This document shows positions 5,563 to 8,275 of a stretch of 8,275 nt of DNA, piece by piece. The stretch spans positions 1 to 8,275 of the forward strand of contig CAMWQQ010000063.1 in the NCBI GenBank assembly GCA_947176455.1, read 5' to 3'. The position numbers were made by a program, and so were the translations under genes. The number at the start of each line of letters is the position of its first letter. The first letter of the stretch is position 1. The notes below the pieces were generated by a model that searched no databases, was not told the origin of the DNA, and worked only from the letters and a program-made list of their open reading frames with translations. This DNA is from an uncultured Odoribacter sp. Lineage in GTDB: Bacteria; Bacteroidota; Bacteroidia; Bacteroidales; Marinifilaceae.

Positions 5563-7749
5563 ATGGCAAAAATCAGATTTTCTGCATTGGAAGAAATTTC
5601 TCATCGCAAGCCGGTTGAAATGAATCAGCGTCACCGGGTGTCTGAGATTTTTGGATGCGATGTGCTGACTGTTGAAAAGATGCGGCAGTATTTGTCCACA
5701 GAAGCGTTCAAGAAATTGGAGAAGGTGATGTCCGAGGGCGGGGTTATTGACAGGGGACTGGCGGACCAGGTGGCGGCGGCGATGAAAGCGTGGGCGGTGG
5801 AAAAGGGGGCAACCCATTATACGCACTGGTTTCATCCGCTGAATGGTGCCACGGCTGAAAAGCACGACGGTTTCATTGATTTGCAAAAGAACGGTTCCGT
5901 TATTGAGGCTTTTGACGGCCGGATGCTGGTGCAACAGGAGCCTGACGCTTCGAGTTTCCCCAACGGAGGCATTCGCAATACTTTCGAGGCGCGGGGCTAT
6001 ACGGCGTGGGACCCGGGATCGCCCGCTTTCATCAACAACAACACGTTGTGTATTCCCACTGTGTTCGTAGCCTATACGGGTGAGGCGCTGGACTACAAGA
6101 CACCCCTGCTGAAAGCGCTTGCTCTGATTGACAAGGCGGCGGTCGGGGTATGCCAGTATTTTGACAAGGATGTGCAGAAGGTGGTGGCTACCCTGGGTTG
6201 GGAGCAGGAGTATTTTTTGGTGGATGAGGCTTTGTTCAATGCTCGTCCTGACCTGAAGTTGTGCGGACGTACCTTGATGGGGCATTCGGCTGCCAAGGAC
6301 CAACAGTTGGAGGACCATTATTTCGGAGCCATTCCCGAGCGGGTGAATGCTTTTATGGACGAACTGGAATACGAGTGTCACCGTTTGGGCATCCCGGTGA
6401 AGACAAGGCACAACGAATGTGCGCCCAATCAGTTCGAGTTGGCACCTATATTCGAAGAGGCGAATCTGGCGGTGGACCACAATCAGTTGTTGATGTCGAC
6501 GATGAAGCGAATCGCCAAGCGGCATAAGTTCCGGGTGTTGTTGCACGAAAAACCTTATAAGGGCATCAACGGTTCCGGCAAGCACAATAACTGGTCTTTG
6601 CTCACGGATACCGGGGTGAACCTGTTGTCGCCGGGAAAGAATCCGAAATCCAATATGCAGTTTCTGGTATTTCTGGTGACGACGACCAAGGCGGTGCTGG
6701 AGCAGGAGGCTTTGTTGAAGGCTTGCATCGTGTCGTTGGGAAATGAGCGCCGTTTGGGCGGAGATGAAGCACCTCCAGTGATTATGTCCGTGTTCCTGGG
6801 GCAGCAGTTGGATTCCATTCTGGACGAGATAGAGCAGAAAGTGAGCGGTAAAAAAATGAGTCCCGATGAGAAAACGGAATTGAAATTGAACGTGGGCAAG
6901 ATTCCGGAAATCATGCGTGACAACACGGACCGCAACCGTACTTCTCCCTTTGCTTTCACCGGAAACCGTTTTGAGTTCAGAGCGGTGGGTTCTTCGGCGA
7001 ATTGCGGCGGGGCGATGATTGTGCTGAATACTGCCGTGGCGGAGCAATTGAATGCTTTTAAAAGTGAAGTGGATGCGCTTATCGAGAAAGGGGTGAAGAA
7101 GGATGAGGCGATTTTCCAAGTGCTCCGGAAATACATCATTGCCTGTAAGAAGATACGTTTTGAGGGGAACGGATACAGCAAGGAGTGGAGGGAAGAGGCG
7201 GCAAGGCGAGGGCTTTCCGTCAACAGCGACTGTGTCGGGGCATTGAAAGCCTATCTGTCTCCCAAGGCGAAGAAACTGTTTGTGGAGAACGGCATATTCA
7301 CGGAGCGTGAGTTGGAGGCGCGGTATGAAATCAAGAACGAAGCCTATCTGAAGAAATTGCAGATTGAATCGAGGGTGTTGGGGGATTTGGCGTTGAACCA
7401 CATTATCCCGACGGCGATTGTTTACCAGAATACCTTGATAAACAATGTGCGCGGTTTGAAGGATATTCTGCCGGACGTGTATGCCGAAATTGGCGAGGTG
7501 CAACTGAAGTCCATCAAGGAGATTTCAGGACATATCCAGGAAATCCGGACGTTGGTGGATGAGATGACGGAAGCCCGCAAGGTGGCAAACAACACGATTC
7601 CGAATGAAGTGGAACGTGCCATGGCTTATTCTGAAACGGTGCTGCCCTATCTGGACAAGATTCGTTATCACATTGATAAACTGGAGTTGTTGGTGGATGA
7701 CGAAATCTGGCCTTTGCCGAAGTACAGGGAGTTGTTGTTCTTCAAATGA
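5563..7749 (+). CDS. glnN: Glutamine synthetase type III
   Basis: This enzyme makes glutamine from glutamate, ammonium and ATP and is the main ammonium-assimilation enzyme of many Bacteroidota. The 728-residue product fits the GSIII family (B. fragilis GlnN has about 729) and is much longer than GSI (about 470). The GSIII N-terminal region includes THYTHWFHPL and KHDGF. The catalytic barrel shows GWEQEY (212-217, metal-binding Glu), RHNECAPNQFE (282-292), the ATP-binding KPYKGINGSGKHNNWSL (330-346), then DNTDRNRTSPFAFTGNRFEFRAVGSSAN (453-480) with the substrate-binding arginines. A helical C-terminal domain follows. All expected active-site segments are intact. The ATG at 5563 gives MAKIRFSALEEISHRKP, like other GSIII N-termini, behind an A-rich leader and a predicted promoter. 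It lacks the GSI adenylylation-site region, so control is probably at transcription; repeats around the promoter may serve this. No glnB or ammonium transporter gene is in view. Confidence 0.98.
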   Translation: MAKIRFSALEEISHRKPVEMNQRHRVSEIFGCDVLTVEKMRQYLSTEAFKKLEKVMSEGGVIDRGLADQVAAAMKAWAVEKGATHYTHWFHPLNGATAEKHDGFIDLQKNGSVIEAFDGRMLVQQEPDASSFPNGGIRNTFEARGYTAWDPGSPAFINNNTLCIPTVFVAYTGEALDYKTPLLKALALIDKAAVGVCQYFDKDVQKVVATLGWEQEYFLVDEALFNARPDLKLCGRTLMGHSAAKDQQLEDHYFGAIPERVNAFMDELEYECHRLGIPVKTRHNECAPNQFELAPIFEEANLAVDHNQLLMSTMKRIAKRHKFRVLLHEKPYKGINGSGKHNNWSLLTDTGVNLLSPGKNPKSNMQFLVFLVTTTKAVLEQEALLKACIVSLGNERRLGGDEAPPVIMSVFLGQQLDSILDEIEQKVSGKKMSPDEKTELKLNVGKIPEIMRDNTDRNRTSPFAFTGNRFEFRAVGSSANCGGAMIVLNTAVAEQLNAFKSEVDALIEKGVKKDEAIFQVLRKYIIACKKIRFEGNGYSKEWREEAARRGLSVNSDCVGALKAYLSPKAKKLFVENGIFTERELEARYEIKNEAYLKKLQIESRVLGDLALNHIIPTAIVYQNTLINNVRGLKDILPDVYAEIGEVQLKSIKEISGHIQEIRTLVDEMTEARKVANNTIPNEVERAMAYSETVLPYLDKIRYHIDKLELLVDDEIWPLPKYRELLFFK

Positions 7750-7760
7750 TTTTACGGATT

Positions 7761-7793
7761 GCGTGGAAGCGGGCGGATTGCCGGTTTCCGCGC
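7761..7793. terminator. Possible stem-loop between converging glnN and GH3-family genes
   Basis: Bases 7761-7770 pair with 7784-7793, giving 10 bp with two G-T pairs and a 13-base loop that is itself GC-rich. It lies in the 61-base gap between the two stop codons. No T run follows on either strand, so it is not a standard intrinsic terminator; at best it is a weak end structure. Confidence 0.3.
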
Positions 7794-7810
7794 ATCCCTT
7801 TCCAACAGAT

Positions 7811-8275
7811 TTATTCCATTTTCAGCAGTTCGTCCAGGTGTGTCCGGTCGTTCCACAGCCGGGGTACTTTGTGCTGACCTCCCAGTTTGCCTTTTTCTTT
7901 CAGCCATTCATTGAAAAGTCCCGGGCGGGCGATATGGAGTCTTAGGCGTTCCAGTGACAATAGCCGTTTGGCTTCGTAGTCGGAATTGAGTTTCTGGAGT
8001 TCGTTGTCCAAGATTTCGGCGAAGTTTTCCGGATTTTCCGGTGGTGTGGCAAATTCAATCAGCCATTCATGGGCACCCTTTTGTCCTTCCTCCATGAAAA
8101 CGGGTGCCGCTGTAAATTCAAAGACGTTGGCTCCGGTCTGCTCGCAGGCACGTTTGAGGGCCTCTGTCGCATTGTCGATGATGAGCTCCTCGCCGAAAGC
8201 GTTGATAAACAATTTGGTTCGTCCCGTAATCCTGAATTTGTAAGGCTTTATCGAGGTGAAGCTGACGGTGTCGCC
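7811..8275 (-). CDS. GH3 family protein, C-terminal part (5' end outside window)
   Basis: The minus-strand frame stays open to the window edge, giving the last 154 residues of a larger protein; an apparent TTG start at 8212 is internal. The part seen begins GDTVSFTSIKPYKFRITGRTKLFINAFGEEL, the segment of GH3 (PF03321) proteins in which GD, GRT and the asparagine-x-phenylalanine-GEE stretch line the nucleotide pocket of this adenylating superfamily. It continues with HEWLIEF, a DYEAKR segment and a closing LGGQHKVPRLWNDRTHLDELL, all usual in Bacteroidota GH3 proteins of about 500 residues. Plant GH3 enzymes join amino acids to acyl acids such as auxin or jasmonate through an acyl-AMP intermediate. 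The bacterial members' substrates are not established, so I name the family only. It converges on glnN with a 61-base gap. Confidence 0.88.
   Translation of the reverse strand, partial: GDTVSFTSIKPYKFRITGRTKLFINAFGEELIIDNATEALKRACEQTGANVFEFTAAPVFMEEGQKGAHEWLIEFATPPENPENFAEILDNELQKLNSDYEAKRLLSLERLRLHIARPGLFNEWLKEKGKLGGQHKVPRLWNDRTHLDELLKME

Noticed and set aside
5524..7503. A 659-codon open frame on the minus strand opposite glnN
   Set aside because: It lies wholly within the unmistakable glnN reading frame; its protein has no recognisable motif and is rich in His, Gln, Leu and Arg, as expected for the reverse of a codon-biased gene. A long antisense frame like this is a codon-usage artefact.
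8210..8212. TTG start for a 133-residue protein at the right edge
   Set aside because: The frame stays open to the end of the window and the residues before the TTG (GRTK and further upstream) match GH3 family sequence, so the gene begins outside the window.

Overview
The window looks like a chromosomal segment from a Bacteroidota (Bacteroidales-type) gut-like bacterium. Four things point there: a type III glutamine synthetase of the Bacteroides GlnN kind, a short one-domain GT5 'glycogen synthase-like' protein, a bacterial GH3-family protein, and upstream regions carrying exact matches to the Bacteroidota -7 promoter element TAnnTTTG with A-rich leaders instead of strong Shine-Dalgarno sites. 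Genus is not determined. Base composition of the genes is moderate in GC, except for one clearly AT-rich patch at about 4857-5562.

Layout. Positions 1-429 (+) hold the C-terminal part of a UDP-glucose 4-epimerase (galE), closed by a strong hairpin terminator. Positions 481-1305 (-) encode a one-domain GT5-like protein that converges on galE. A divergent intergenic region (1306-1456) separates it from yraN (1457-1810, +). prfA (1922-3028, +; release factor 1) and pyrF (3064-3891, +; type 2 OMP decarboxylase) follow, 35 bases apart, probably on one transcript. A 15-bp stem (3920-3954) lies between pyrF and the converging minus-strand pair: a pyridoxamine/pyridoxal kinase (3970-4830) and, just upstream of it, an ORF6N-domain protein (4857-5297). 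An AT-rich divergent region (5298-5562) with several inverted repeats leads to glnN (5563-7749, +). The 3' end of a GH3-family gene enters from the right edge on the minus strand (7811-8275).

Most of this is core metabolism and housekeeping: nucleotide-sugar interconversion, translation termination, pyrimidine synthesis, vitamin B6 salvage and ammonium assimilation. I see no defence system, CRISPR array, RNA gene, transposase or integrase, and no convincing new multi-gene system. The points most worth a second look are the GT5-like protein, which appears to have lost both its second Rossmann domain and the known N-domain active-site residues; the inverted and direct repeats around the predicted glnN promoter; and the phage-type ORF6N gene in an AT-rich patch upstream of the vitamin B6 kinase.
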